DNA from: Hyaloscypha bicolor E | Taxonomy: Eukaryota; Ascomycota; Leotiomycetes; Helotiales; Hyaloscyphaceae | Reading direction: 5' to 3' | Assembly (NCBI RefSeq): GCF_002865645.1 | Contig: NW_020194515.1 | Coordinates: forward strand, 930,001 to 994,000 | Length of the DNA stretch: 64,000 nt | Part shown: in pieces, positions 33,428 through 44,524 of the stretch | Layout: each line of letters begins with the position of its first letter | How positions within the stretch are numbered: position 1 is the stretch's first letter | The notes under the pieces: generated by a model | Seen by the model: only the letters and a program-made list of their open reading frames with translations | Told to the model about the DNA's origin: nothing | Databases searched by the model: none | Made by a program: the position numbers and the translations under genes

Positions 33428-34515
33428 TCACCCGCTAAGAATCTTCGACCAGTCTTGCTTCTTGACCCAGTCTTTCCAACCGGCAACAGGACAAGGAACT
33501 CCAAGCTTTGTTCAATTAGTATATTCCGAGCAAACAAGCAGATAACCTACCTCGGAAGGAAGTACAACATTGGCATCACCACCCGCATACTCAAACTCGT
33601 CCATAAAAGCAAACATCTCACCCAGTTCCCTCCCAAGGCCCGGCACAGGAACGAACCTCTCAAACTGATCAATCGAAAGCTGATCAAAACCTGCAAGCGG
33701 CACCTCATTACACTCACACCAGACCCTCAACATCTCACACCACGAGATCATCTCTCCGGCGCCCAGTACCGTCTTACCAGGAGAACACTCCAACAGCGCA
33801 CGAACAAGATACCCGGTGTCTCTCTCGACATCGATATGTGGAAGTGGTGTAGTACCGGAGCCTACTAGGGCTAGTCGATACCCGGCATCCGTCTGTCGCG
33901 AAATCAACACACATCCACCAAAAGAAGGAGGGAACGAGGGATACACACCTTCCTCAGCTTCAAGTCCCGAAGCCAATTCCCCATATAATTTCCCATAACA
34001 ACCGTACTCAGCTTACCCGCCAACTCCGGATGCGACTCCCTCAAATACTTCAACGCCATCGCTTTACCTCCCCAGTGATACACTCCCTTAAACCTCCCGC
34101 CACTCAACGTTTCTGCATCAACCAAGCTTGAAACAACAATCCGTTCCAGAGTCGGGATTTGAGAAGCAGCATCGAAGACATTCTTTCCTTGCTGCAATTC
34201 GATATCAGAGCAGTATTCGCCGAGGGTTTGGTGTTCTTTGAGAAGTGAAAGAGTTTGAGGGTTGTAGAATGGCCCCCAGAAATCAGTTGTCACGAAGAGG
34301 GCGGCGGCACCGGCGAAGGCAGCGGGGAGGGCAGAGGGGTCATTGAGGTCTGCTTGGACCATTTCTACGCCTTTGGAGGTCCAGGCGAGTGCTGAATGGG
34401 AGGATTGGTTGCGAGTAATGCCTCGGACTTTCCAGCCTGGTTCTTGGGAGAAGAGGGATGCTACGGAGCCGCCTTGTTGGCCTGTGATGCCGATAACGAC
34501 GAGGAGATTGCTCAT
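33428..34515 (-). CDS. NmrA-like NAD(P)-binding family protein (328 aa)
   Basis: Exons 33949-34515, 33551-33892 and 33428-33505 join with introns of 56 and 45 bp, both phase 0. The N-terminus MSNLLVVIGITGQQGGSVAS carries the dinucleotide motif GxTGxxG. VRGITRN, VEMVQADLND and IVVSSLVDAE follow in the order usual for NmrA-like and HSCARG-like proteins. The C-terminus KDWVKKQDWSKILSG lies in the small third exon. The family has an atypical short-chain dehydrogenase fold and mostly senses NAD(P) redox state; some members regulate nitrogen metabolism through GATA factors, others are reductases. The Tyr-Lys catalytic pair appears weakly as YHWGGKAM, so catalysis is uncertain. Confidence 0.88.
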
Positions 34516-35554
34516 GGCGAAGAAGCGATTATGAAATGATTGGAAGATGGGAACTGGTGTGTCTATTGTTGACAGCCGAAGAAGGGAAAGGACGTCGTTT
34601 ATATACATCCTGATTCTCCACCATCAAACCCACCGTCACGTACGATACTCCGACCCTTTCCCACCAAATTATTCACCTCCATCATACATTCTCAACATGT
34701 CTATGAGAATCTCGGGTCGTCGGTGCCGTATGGAGGATCTACAAGTCCCGAGTCCCCTTTTCTGTGGACCATGGAGCACGTGATAACACCCACTGGCGAA
34801 GCTTAGCGAGAAAAGCAGGGGTATCGGAGCCTTAAGTCATCTCGTACCTCCGATCACGATTTTTCCTTCTTTCTCTTTGTCAAATCATTGGCCCAGCCCC
34901 CCGAACGCCATTGAAGATATACTCTTGTGCTCTATCCAAAGTTCTCATTTGGAGCTCTCGAGCCAAATTGATTCTAGGGACTGAAAGTACGTCCTCGTAC
35001 TGAGATACACTCCCGGCTTTGGTTAACAGCCAGCAAACGGGGTGCTTCGCCTGCTTCGTAGCTGGGCAGGCGTGTCTGAATACGTGGTCAAATCACACGC
35101 TCGGCTCCTCGGTTGATTGTCGACATTAAGCTTGGTTTTCAAGCATGGGCCGGGCCGCAGGAGTATTCCCATCCAACAGCCTCACTGTAGCTGTGTATTG
35201 CGCCGCTTCCGCAGGTGACGTCGGCGGTAGGTGAAACCCAGCTTCTTGCTAACCCCTTGATTGTCCTCGGTTCCGTTGATTTTCTCGGTGGAGTCAATTG
35301 GATGTTTCTAGCAATCGCCTATTCAATACAATCAACCGATGCTGTCAGCTTTCCGTACAGGAATAGGTTGATCCACAAGGCTGGCACAGTTTCCTCGCTC
35401 CATAAATGTTTCATCTGCTTTAAAGAGTCGTTCGTTCTTCGGAATTTCACGACCACTAGGGTAGTTTTCACTCATGACAATGCCGTGGAGGCCCCAGAAC
35501 TTGGTCTATGGCTAAGCAGATGCTGTTTGGCATCAGATAGTTTCTTCGGCTGCA
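34516..35554. other. No intact gene; promoter side of the NmrA-like gene
   Basis: A 122-codon frame at 35215-35583 has no recognised domain and runs into the caspase-like remnant, so it may be a decayed 5' part of that gene. Confidence 0.3.
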
Positions 35555-36060
35555 ATGAACGAGGTCTTGAAGCCAACGGTTGAGGATTTTATGGACCCCA
35601 TAAGTACCACTCAGTCGTCTGAGACGGATACATTTTTTATTCCTACTACTCGCCCTCCACCTAGAGCTCACGAGATCGATCGGTGGCAACACCACCTTGT
35701 ATTCCAGAAATTCGGGGAAGCTCTACAATGTGCAGCGGCTCTTCTATTCCAAACATGGCCACCTCCTGGTACAAATGTGTTTATGTGTTTATGATTAAGT
35801 AAGAAGACGAAGATCCGAAGCTCCCCGTATCAGGAGAAATCAAAAACCTTGAAAGAGTGTTTAAGGATGTCTATTACTTTCAAACGGAAGTTTGGAATAT
35901 TCCAGATCGGGATTGTCATGTCGTGGTTAACCAAAAGATACTTGACTTCAAAAGTGTTGGAGGGAATTGCAAGATGGTCTTAAGAATGTTTACTACGCCG
36001 ACCATGCAAAACCGGACAACTAACAGACTGCTATCTTGGACAAAGTGAGCGGTTTCATGC
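35555..36060 (+). pseudogene. Decayed caspase-like (C14-type) protein
   Basis: From about 35780 the text VYVFMIK-stop-EDEDPKLPVSGEI, then NLERVFKDVYYFQTEVWNIP and QKILDFKSVGGN, matches the N-terminal half of a fungal caspase-like domain found in NLR-associated and stand-alone proteins ('…EI..L..VF...Y.F.TE.W.IP…F'). After a frame shift, LKNVYYADHAKPDN carries the strand and catalytic-His position (usually YYAGHG; Gly is replaced by Asp) and then a stop. The first 80 codons (35555-35794, rich in Pro and Thr) lie in another frame. The catalytic Cys region is missing: the sequence passes into an RRM gene fragment at about 36110. Caspase-like proteases act in fungal programmed cell death; this copy is dead. 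Confidence 0.6.
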
Positions 36061-36111
36061 TACAGACTGGCTTCTATATCGTGCCTGCTCATTACTGACC
36101 TCTTGATCAGA

Positions 36112-37055
36112 AACGCCGGCGCCGGTTTTGTTGACTTCATACCCCCCGTGCCTGCTGCAAGGGCTTTCAAAGTCAATGTTGCCAGGATTTCGAACAGCTC
36201 TGGTCTCTTCAAGCTCAGCTGGGCGTCGGGTGGTGCCTTCTCTTGTAAGGGACGTATCTGAATCATTGAAAAGTTTCTTTGTCCTCGGTAAAGCTGCTGA
36301 CTATTTCTTAGAGACATTCGTGGCTCGGAGTATTCGATTTTAGTTGGTGACCTTGGGCCTGAGGTCAACGAATATTTCCATGTGTCGCTTTTCCAATCCA
36401 GATTTACATCTTGCAAATATGCAAAGATGATGACTGATCCTGTCACTGGCAACTCTCACGGTTATGGGTTTGTCCGCTTTAGCGACGAGAGCGACCAACA
36501 ACGCGCCCTCGTCGGAATACAAGGTGTATGTTGTGGAAATTGACCAATGAGGCTTTCTACTGTTATGCCCCCCCAAAACCAAATCAGGACTAGGTGCGAC
36601 GAAGATGAGCGAACGGGCGGAGTTATGTTTTCAGCATTCTACTCAGATACAGTCGGTACTGGTGCTCCTCCGGCGCTGGAATATTGCGGGGCACCGCAGC
36701 CCATGAACCAGTTTATTGACCCCAACAATGCTACCGTCTTCATTAGAGGTTTGGTGAGCTATGCCACCGAGGATACACTTCGATCTCTCTTCCAGGGCGT
36801 TGGGAAGATTACATATGTCAAGATACCTCCTGGAAAGGGATGTAATTACGTCCAGTTTGTGCTACGACATGCAGCAAAAATGACAATAAACCAGATGCAG
36901 GGCCAACCCATTGGTAATTCTCTTGTTCGACTGTCTTGGGGCCATTCTCAGAGCAATTAGGGTGCAGCTGGAACTCCATAACGACCGGCTCCGTAGGAGT
37001 TTCCAATCTTGGGCGTGCCTCCGGGAGAGGCAAACGCTTCTGAATTTTGATTCAG
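36112..37055 (+). pseudogene. Decayed triple-RRM RNA-binding protein (Nrd1/Nam8/Ngr1 type)
   Basis: The end of RRM1 is seen as NAGAGFVDF (RNP1 region) and FKLSWASGG. An intron (36245-36313, GTAAGG...GCTGAC...TTAGAG) leads to RRM2 with EYSILVGDLGPEVNEY and SHGYGFVRFSDESDQQRAL. RRM3 has ATVFIRGLVSYATEDTLRSL, then GKITYVKIPPGKGC and RLSWGHSQ. The homologous gene is normally conserved, so the decay is telling. A TGA replaces an Arg codon before PMRLST, and after SQSN the frame meets TAG, TAA and TAG in quick succession while still encoding recognisable sequence (GAAGTP, GVPPGEA). The start and RRM1 front are absent, replaced by the caspase-like fragment. A functional copy presumably exists elsewhere. 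Confidence 0.8.
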
Positions 37056-37325
37056 TTAAAGTAAGTTACCCTCGTTCATGCTCTCGTTTTAGATACCGAC
37101 GTTCTTAATAGTAAGCACAAATTGTACTTTCCAGATAGGGTTCAATATAGACAAGTCAAGATTCACCTTCAAGTGTCAATTTACAAGCGTTTCATTATCT
37201 TCCATTCCTCATGCTCGTTCTAACATCATGTTTCAATATGATAGACGCCATTTGCACCTCGTCACAAAATAGGTATATGAATCGAATCCACAACCTCCCG
37301 GCGACGGCTTACAAACAGCTTCACC

Positions 37326-38387
37326 TCACTGCTGATAGACCTTCACAGAATTGATCGTCCAATAAGCTGGAGCAAAAGCCCCTGGATTTGCCCCCACGTA
37401 CGAGTTACACGAGCTGGCCAAACTGGCGCAGGAGCTGCTTCCCCAAACACTTCCAGCCCACTGTTCAGTCTCTGGTCAGCACTAACTTCACTTCACCCAC
37501 AACCATCCTGAAACTTGGAACGAGGTTCATACATCACCGCAAAACGTCGTATCGAACACAATATTCTCATTCGAGAAGAACGAGTCAATATTACACGAAC
37601 TCCCTCCATTGAACGCTACGATTGGCAGGCCCCAGTTTCCAGTCACTGGGCTCCCGCTCGTGATATCAGCGGGAATACTACCTCGCGGGAAGAACCAAAC
37701 GTAGATTCCGGAGCTTTCCCATTGCATGGCATAAACACCCCCTCCGATGTTGTTGAAATTATTGCCGTAGGCATTTGCAGTCGTAGTCGTGACGCCACAT
37801 CCGGTATTGCCATTGTCCTGGTTGCAGTTGGAGTTAACCAAAGTAGTGCCGGATTGTGAGCCAGCAGTATTGATGGAGCAGCCTGCTTTTGTGTGCAAGG
37901 TGATCTGGTCTGTGCCAGCGAGGTTGACGCCCTCGATGACATCTATCTCGCCGCTGTTGGGCCAGTTTGGGCCAAAGAGCCAAAAGGCGGGCCAGACGCC
38001 ACAAATGGAACCCGGCATATGGGCGATGTCGGCAATGAAGAGGCCGTGAGTATAGGCTTTGTTGCTGCTAATTCGAACGGAGGCCCGGCCTGCAGAGGGA
38101 TTCACGGTGGTATGGTCAACGCCGAGATAAACTTGACCGTTGTTCGTGTTGATGAGACCTTGGCTAGAAGCGGCGGATTGAGATTGATAGGATACATAGC
38201 CATGAGTGGGATCCGAGCCCGTGTAGAAGCTGAAGGATGAGAAAAAGTTTCCGCTGTTGTAGGTATCGACCAGATTGTAAGTTGCTGCGGCGTAGGCAGA
38301 GAAAGTCCCGGCCAAGTTTGTTGCTAAGGCGGATGCACTGCATAGGTAGCCGAGCAGATTGAGACTGAGAATACGTTTGGAAGGCAT
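37326..38387 (-). CDS. Secreted GH16 endo-beta-1,3(4)-glucanase (329 aa)
   Basis: Exons 37533-38387 and 37326-37460 join over a 72-bp intron. MPSKRILSLNLLGYLCSASA is a signal peptide. The mature part has YNLVDTYNSGNFFSSFSFYT, then HMPGSICGVWPAFWLFGPNW and the catalytic motif GEIDVIEGVN, in which the two Glu residues act as nucleophile and acid/base. GGVYAMQWESSGIYVWFFPR and CNIDSFFSNENIVFDTTFCGD follow, and the second exon adds WAGSVWGSSSC and YWTINSVKVYQQ. This is the fungal GH16 laminarinase/mixed-linkage glucanase group (close to GH16_1), which cuts beta-1,3/1,4-glucans of cell walls. An in-frame upstream ATG at 38459 exists, but the signal peptide favours 38387. Confidence 0.92.
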
Positions 38388-38879
38388 GTTGTTTGAGAAG
38401 GCTGAGCAATAAGGAGTAAAAAGTATGTACAAGGCTGTTGGAGTTATAGACAATAGCAATATATAAAGATGAAGTTCAAAAGTAAGGAGAGGCGATCATG
38501 TTCCTGCTGGGAGTTTAACTGGAGAAACTGGTACATTATATAAAAGTCGAAGCAACTCTCAAGGACCGGATACGTTTTAGTCATAGTTAGAGACCTGTTG
38601 GGCTAACAACTCTGCTCAGGTGAGGTGGTCGCCATCTTTGTGCCGAAAGAAGAACATACTCCTTGATGACTGGTAACTACAGTCGGTCCGACCCAAAAGT
38701 GACAAAACGGTCGCCCTTTACGCCCATAATAACCTTTTAACCACAACCCCATTTAATGTATACTAAGTGATATGATTATAGAATAGAACCAGGCAAAAAT
38801 TGTCTATTAATCAGATTCTTGATAAGATTCGTGGTTAATTAGTATTGGAGGTTTAAAGTGCACGGACCCTTTTTACTTT
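38388..38879. other. Upstream region of the GH16 gene
   Basis: Sequence just before the start includes TATATAAAGATG-like text near 38460 (read on plus); a TATA-type box about 75 bp upstream is possible. No gene is seen. Confidence 0.3.
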
Positions 38880-39180
38880 TTTGATTTTTTACTATATAAA
38901 ACGCGAATATATTTGCTCGCCAAGGTCACGTGAGCCTATACTTTAGGGGGAGATCGGGGCATCTCACTTGCTTTATTATTAATATAATAATATTAATCAG
39001 GCCTTATAAGCTTAAACAAATCTTTCCAAATATTAAATATATTATATATATAATAAGACCCTAATTATATGAAATTCAAACTAACTTTTAGTTAAACTAA
39101 ATTTATAAACTTTATTTATTATATAGTTACTTTCTCTCTCTTACTTTTATATATTATCTCATTTATTTATTACTATTTGA
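38880..39180. other. AT-rich, probably RIP-mutated block
   Basis: Nearly pure A/T with no open frame (ATTATTAATATAATAATATT near 38970). It starts near TATACTTTAGGGGG, a sequence resembling TGCTTTAGGGGG next to the hairpin repeat at 17170; this may be a transposon end. The original element is unreadable. Confidence 0.5.
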
Positions 39181-40641
39181 AATATTATTTTATAATGTTT
39201 TGAGTATTGAACGCTAGTATTTGGTTGTTGGCGAACGCCAGCAATCAAAAGAGGTGCGTCCGTACGAAACGGGCCCTCATTGGATCGCCCTTCGGCCAAC
39301 TTCTGAGTGTGAGTCTCAACGGACTTTCGGACAATGGGGAGGCACTTAGTACTGCGCAGTAACGTCGCATTGCTACCGCCGATGCAAAGAAGCAAGTAAC
39401 GGACGCCTGCAAGTCAGTTTGATCGGAGTCGCTTCTACAAGTAGAAAGGACTCCTTCACTTTCTAAGCTCGAGGACAGCCCATCATATCTCAGATGCGGA
39501 TCATCAGATTATGATGTCCAAGGGCCTTAAATTCCACGAATGCGAAGAGAACGTAGACAAGGAACTCCTGCAAGTTCCAGACCAAGGGCGCCGCGTTCTT
39601 CTAGAAGCCCTAGACAAGGGTAGCTTTACCCATCGCCGCAGCGGTGCATCTGGCAATATGTTGATCATGAGATGAACTAGACTTAAAGTTTTGCGTTCCT
39701 TGCGCTAAGGGCTCGGTAATCGCAAGAGCTCCAGCATCAGATGCCAGATTTCAGGGGGTCACGAACCAAAATCAGCGGATAGGAATTTTGGGCTTGTGCT
39801 TGGTTGCGCCGAGTAACGCCCGAATTGGAGAAGAGGGGAGGGGATTGGTTGGATGGAGGCATGATTCCGCCGACCCCCCCTGGTCGAGCCGCCCGCGGGG
39901 TAGTGGGGCATTCGGGGGTCAGTCGAACGTGGGAGCGGACCGAGGCATGGATTATTCTGCTCTTGGCCGTGAAGAATTAGAAGGGAGGTCAATGAGCCAA
40001 TAAAGTCTCTTCGCCATAAGCTTCAAGTTTGGATACTGGAATGTCAGCGCGAGAAAAAGAGGGTGCTTTGGCCAAACCAGCCGTGGGATCCGGTCTTTGG
40101 AGCACTTCGAAGCAAGCCGGGGAGTCCCACACCCAAACTCCTCATTATCCAGGAGGAGTTTCTGAATGCAATAACTTCTCACGGTCAAACAAAGCCCACG
40201 ACAGCGGTAAGGGAGAGCTAATTACTCCTTGCTGATACAGCTTGAACGTAAGGGGAAATATTTAAGCCAGGAACGCTGAGAGCAGAAGTATTTTGACATG
40301 ACTCGCCATGATCTTGAAGTTTCCAACTCTTGCGCTTCTGACCTGACACTTCCTCAGGGCTTCCCCAGATCCCATCCCGCCCGCCGACAGACTTTGCAGG
40401 GACTTCCTACGGCAGCCCTGGCTCTGGTAACGTTGATGCACCCAAGCGAAAGTATCATAAAGCAGATGCCGGTCTGTCAGTGCAGGTTCGAATCAGGAGC
40501 GTGATGACTCCAGCTTCCATGCAAGGCAGACCTGATTCGCACAAGGAGGCCGACACGATTCTAGACCGTTTCTCGGGGGGGGGCTTAATCGAGGGTTCGA
40601 GGAGAAGTGTGCTTGGGCTGAGGTCCTCGGGGTTACTCGTT
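39181..40641. other. No gene recognised, partly GC-rich
   Basis: Between two AT-rich blocks. Frames of up to 78 codons show no domain. A GC-rich patch at 39790-39960 and a long G run near 40576 are unusual for the region. Confidence 0.35.
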
Positions 40642-41209
40642 GGGAAAATGACCCCCCTCTGGTTCCATCCCAGGGTCGATGCTAAGTAAACGGCGGAACC
40701 ACTCTATATTAAATTATTCCATTTTTTAATTGAATAATAGTACGCTTTTTTAAAATTTTGGGAACTACCCTCTTTAATAATATTCTTTAGGAGTTTTTTT
40801 ATAAAGTTATTTAAGTAATAATCGGTTTGTCCTCCTTTATAAAAGAGGACGAATCGGCTATTAAGTTAAGTTTTAGGGGTAAGGCGCTAAAAATATAATA
40901 AGTTCTAAGAGAAAGATTGCTAGTAATTTAGCGACTAATAGATTAAGTAATTACTAAAAACCTGTAACCCTAATAACTCTTAAAATAATCGCGCTCTCTC
41001 TTAGGAAGAAAGGAAAAACAATTTCTAAATAAAAAGAAAGAGTTATAAGCTTCTAAGAGACTATAAATTATTGAGAGTAAGTACAGGTTTTTCTTAAGTT
41101 TAGAGTAGAGGAGCGCGAGAAACCGTGAGGGTAGAGATTCTTAGTGTTCACCGCCTAGATTAGTCAGCATCAACCCTGGAATCGACCCAAAGAGGGGGGG
41201 TCAGTTCCC
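40642..41209. mobile_element. AT-rich terminal-inverted-repeat element, family C
   Basis: The left end GGGAAAATGACCCCCCTCT and the right end (AGAGGGGGGGTCAGTTCCC) are inverted repeats. A further inner match pairs CCAGGGTCGATGCTAAG with CTGACTAATC-type sequence through AGCATCAACCCTGG on the right. The 568-bp element is AT-rich inside (AATTATTCCATTTTTTAATT) with no gene. Size, poly-C termini and the GGGAAAATG opening resemble copies A and B (9609, 48961), but the interiors differ, so it is a separate family with related ends. No target duplication is clear. Confidence 0.65.
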
Positions 41210-42191
41210 TAATTCCCCAAATCTCGAGTGAGTGAACAGCGAAGGGCAGGGTCGGACGAGTGCTGAGAAATACTGTACGCTCGGTAAATCTCACAACCCC
41301 TCCCTCCCCCTGCTGCCTCCTCACTTTTAACGAATCCGCACCAGCACCTCTCTCCTTCCCACAAAATCGAAAGAAGAACAATTTTTTTTGAGATCATACA
41401 ACGTACGCTTTTGAATTACTCCATGATGGACCGTCCGTCCTGGAACTTCGGAAGTCGCCGTTTAACCCACTCGGTATCCAAATCCGTGTTAGTCTTACTC
41501 GAACACCTTGGAAGTCTGATTTTACATACTCTTGATCTGAGTATCTGCTCGGAATGGATCCCGTCCATAGAATTGAATTGCCCTCAGGTGACGCTCGCTC
41601 GCCATGTCTCTGCTATATATCTCCACATATATCTTTGAATTTGAGCTCCTTTCCCCAAACCGTTGAACTAGTGGAGCATTGCAGGCATTCATGTGGACTC
41701 GTTCTGCAAATTATTGATTCCTTCAGTATCTTTCCGGCCATGCGCAACTCTATGCTTGTACACATACCCAAAGCATACGCTATTAGGTTGTATCTCGGGA
41801 TCTACCCATGCGGCGTTGTACGTGAGATGAGACAATTTACGGCTCGGTGGCCACCAAACAAGACAGACCATTGTTACAATGCTGCTACAGTGTCTCAAAA
41901 AAGGGGGAAGCTCTTCATAACGGCAACCGCTGCCGCCGGTATTTTGTGCTCCCTTTGTATTTTCGCGTCACAAATTGAAAGACAGCCCACGCATGTGTTC
42001 GCAAAATTTAGGAATACAGACTATCGAAAGTAGAACGGTATTCCTAGGCGTCGCTTTGACTAGCAAGGAACTAAGTCATCCAGAACAAACCATCTGGAGC
42101 TTCTGGAAGTACATAAAGCACACGGCATCTCACGAAGAATCGATTCCATTTATACACCAACAACGTCCCCCACAACTTCCAACTCCTCAAG
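41210..42191. other. No gene recognised; upstream of the secreted-protein gene
   Basis: Frames at 41411-41638 and 41554-42033 overlap each other and lack domains. The 3' part must contain the promoter of the gene at 42192; CAACAACGTCCCCCACAACT just before the start is a typical C/A-rich fungal leader. Confidence 0.35.
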
Positions 42192-42793
42192 ATGTATCTC
42201 AAATTTGCTCTTGCCACTATTTTGACGACTGCTTCCCCTATTTTAGCTATTCCTCAAAGCCCATGGCTACTTGGATATGCTCAGTGCTTGTCACTAGACG
42301 AATGTTCCTGGGTATACTCAAACGGGAATTACCACTGCGTCTGCGACTATTGCCCAACCACTGATTACAACGATCCGTAAGCTTTTGCACCCTCTTGAAA
42401 ATTTTACAAATCACGCCAACTGACGTCCCCTCCAGCTACCTTGCATCCTTCTTCACAGGCTCCAACTTTAAGGGCTCGGAACTCAAAACGTACGGGCCTT
42501 ACGGGGAGTGCGTCAACCTGCCAGCAGTCTGGACCCAGCAGCTGAACTCTATGGAATCGAATACCAATCCGGCAGACATCTGCTGCGTCTTCACCGCGAC
42601 CAATTGCAACATACAACATGCTTTTACCACTGCTGCTGCAAGCATTGCACAGTTGATTGGCGATTATAAGGACGGTATCAGGTCGTTGGTGTGTTCGCGT
42701 TGGGTCAACGAGCAGTCGACGTGTGCTCCTTGGGTGCCTTCATCTCCCCCAAACACACTTTACGTACGGGAAACAGAGAGGTTTGCTGGGTGA
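42192..42793 (+). CDS. Small secreted cysteine-rich protein, effector-like (180 aa)
   Basis: Exons 42192-42376 and 42436-42793 join over a 59-bp intron (GTAAGC...CTCCAG). The signal peptide MYLKFALATILTTASPILA is followed by a short segment with five closely spaced Cys (CLSLDEC, then HCVCDYC). The second exon carries six more Cys, with FFTGSNFKGSELKTYGPYGE then CVNLPAVW and ICCVFTATNC. The FKG.....G.C..LP pattern recalls crystallin-like or killer-toxin-like beta-sandwich folds of small fungal secreted proteins, a weak resemblance only. Eleven Cys imply at least one free or partnered thiol. No GPI signal. Role in host or competitor interaction is inference from size, secretion and Cys content. 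Confidence 0.7.
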
Positions 42794-43662
42794 AGAGTGA
42801 AGTCAGGAGTGAGGGCGATCACTGGGGAAGATTGAAGATTTGATACTAGGGCGTTTGATTAAACCTCTGGGTTGAGGATTGGGACTTAGGGGACTTTCTT
42901 GCGCTACTCGTGATTTGTTCGCGGAGATTGCCCCTTTGCTGACTTCGCTTGAGAAGAGGGGGAGAGGGGGTCGTATTGCGGGGCAAAAGACCACAAACCC
43001 TCTTCTCTATGAGACTATCTGCCTCTTATTCTTTCAATGTACACAAGATTTCAATTGAATTCACAGAACTCCCTGTTGTGGGGCAGCCTGGCTTACTCCT
43101 GGGCAAGAAGCGCCTGGAGGCAGCTTGTTTTGATCTTGCCCTTTATTCGTCTTCTTCGCCGTCTCCGTCGTCTGCAGATCTGCTCATGAATACGGCAGAA
43201 ACCCAGTAATATATATTTTTTAGCTTGCGCATTCACCGTTCTGATGATCCGAGACTTCAACGAAGTTTCAGCTGCCAAACCCCTTTCCCTGAAAATCACT
43301 TCCAAAATCAGGTTCCATTAATTGTGTGGCTTGCATTTGCGTTACACAGCCGCAGCTACTGTAGTCCTCAGCTTGGCTGTGGGAGAGTCTGGAAGAGTGG
43401 GAAGTTCAGTATCAATGCACGTGTGTCCCCTATTGAGACAAAATTCCGAATCCCATACCGCGCCACACACGGCTCGTTGCTCTTTTCCAGCCTGCCAAGA
43501 AAGCACCCCAATATTGTGGCTGCTGTCAATTCCGTACCTCTCTCAAGCGAGGCAGAAGGGGAGAGAGTATAAGTTATGGCGAGCATACGGAGGAGACCCA
43601 TCGAGTTCTCTTGTGGCCTCCAGAAAATACTGTAACACGAGCCGAAACTCTTCTTTTCAACT
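42794..43662. other. No gene recognised
   Basis: It contains a TC/GA-rich microsatellite-like stretch (TCGTCTTCTTCGCCGTCTCC near 43146) and overlapping short frames without domains. Confidence 0.35.
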
Positions 43663-44524
43663 ATGCCTCCTACGAAACAATAATTTACGGCAACGAGCCT
43701 TCTCATCTTGGCTTTGTTGTCCCAATCAACCCTCGCAGCCACAATTCAAACCACAGAGTGCGATATAATTGGCGACCCAGATGTGTATGGCCCTGGTGTT
43801 TGACTTGGATTCTATCTGCAATGGTCATCGATCCTTATTTTTCAGTTCTTGGCCCCTTCGTACGGAGACATGATGCGGCCGGCATCCGCAGTAACCGCCT
43901 TTGCTGTCTACATCAACACACTTCGAAACCTCGATCACAATTCTCTCGTGACGATTGATTGGCCAATACTCTTCTTGACCTTTCTTCTCCTCGTCTTCAA
44001 TTTGCCAACTTCCATGGCAGCATTTAAGAGAACAGGCGGATCTCTTTTCACTGTGACGATGGTCCTTTCGGCGAACTACTTCGCATGTCCATGGATAATC
44101 TTCAGGGGCTGGTACAATGGTCGGCAGGCAGGTTGCACTGTGAAAGCGTTCTCTTCGTTCCGATTAACGCCTACGCTCACGGTTGGATGATTTTCGTCAA
44201 AGCAGCATGGTCATTGGGAGTCGGCGCCGGTATCGGTTGTGTTGGGATGGGCTTACGGCTCTCTTCTACTGGTTCGTGTCGTGGGAAGACGATTTCAAAG
44301 AAGAAAAGCATCCCTTCTGTTCCTATGTATATGGCACTCTGTCTTCCGTTTTATGTGCTATTGCAATCGTCCACGTTGAAATGACAATCAAGATGAATAA
44401 TATCACGTTCCCTGACACGCATATCACCGACAGTGGGCAGCTTATTGCCCTTCTTATTGGAGCTTTTACTCTGTTCACTGCAGTGGCCAGCTCGGCCAAG
44501 ACTTTTAGAGATATCTTGGGATAG
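43663..44524 (+). pseudogene. Decayed fungal membrane-protein gene (about four spans)
   Basis: A frame from ATG 43663 meets TAA at codon 7, then encodes a leader (LLILALLSQSTLAAT) and CDIIGDPDVYGPGV-stop-LGFYLQ. The stop is TGA where Arg (CGA) is expected in the conserved 'DLYGPGVRLGFYLQ' motif of a Pezizomycotina membrane-protein family. WPILFLTFLLLVFNLPTSMA is a membrane segment. Two later frame shifts connect FVPINAYAHGWMIFVKAAW to LFYWFVSWEDDF and finally VHVEMTIKMNNIT and GQLIALLIGAFTLFTAV. The order of blocks is that of the intact family, so the gene was whole before point mutations broke it. Function of the family is unknown. Confidence 0.65.

Noticed and set aside
37643..38240. Long plus- and minus-strand frames over the GH16 gene
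   Set aside because: They are reverse or shifted readings of the glucanase exon, which carries the full family signature.
40470..40500. GGTTCGAATC resembling a tRNA B box
   Set aside because: The flanking T-stem bases do not pair and there is no A box at the right distance.
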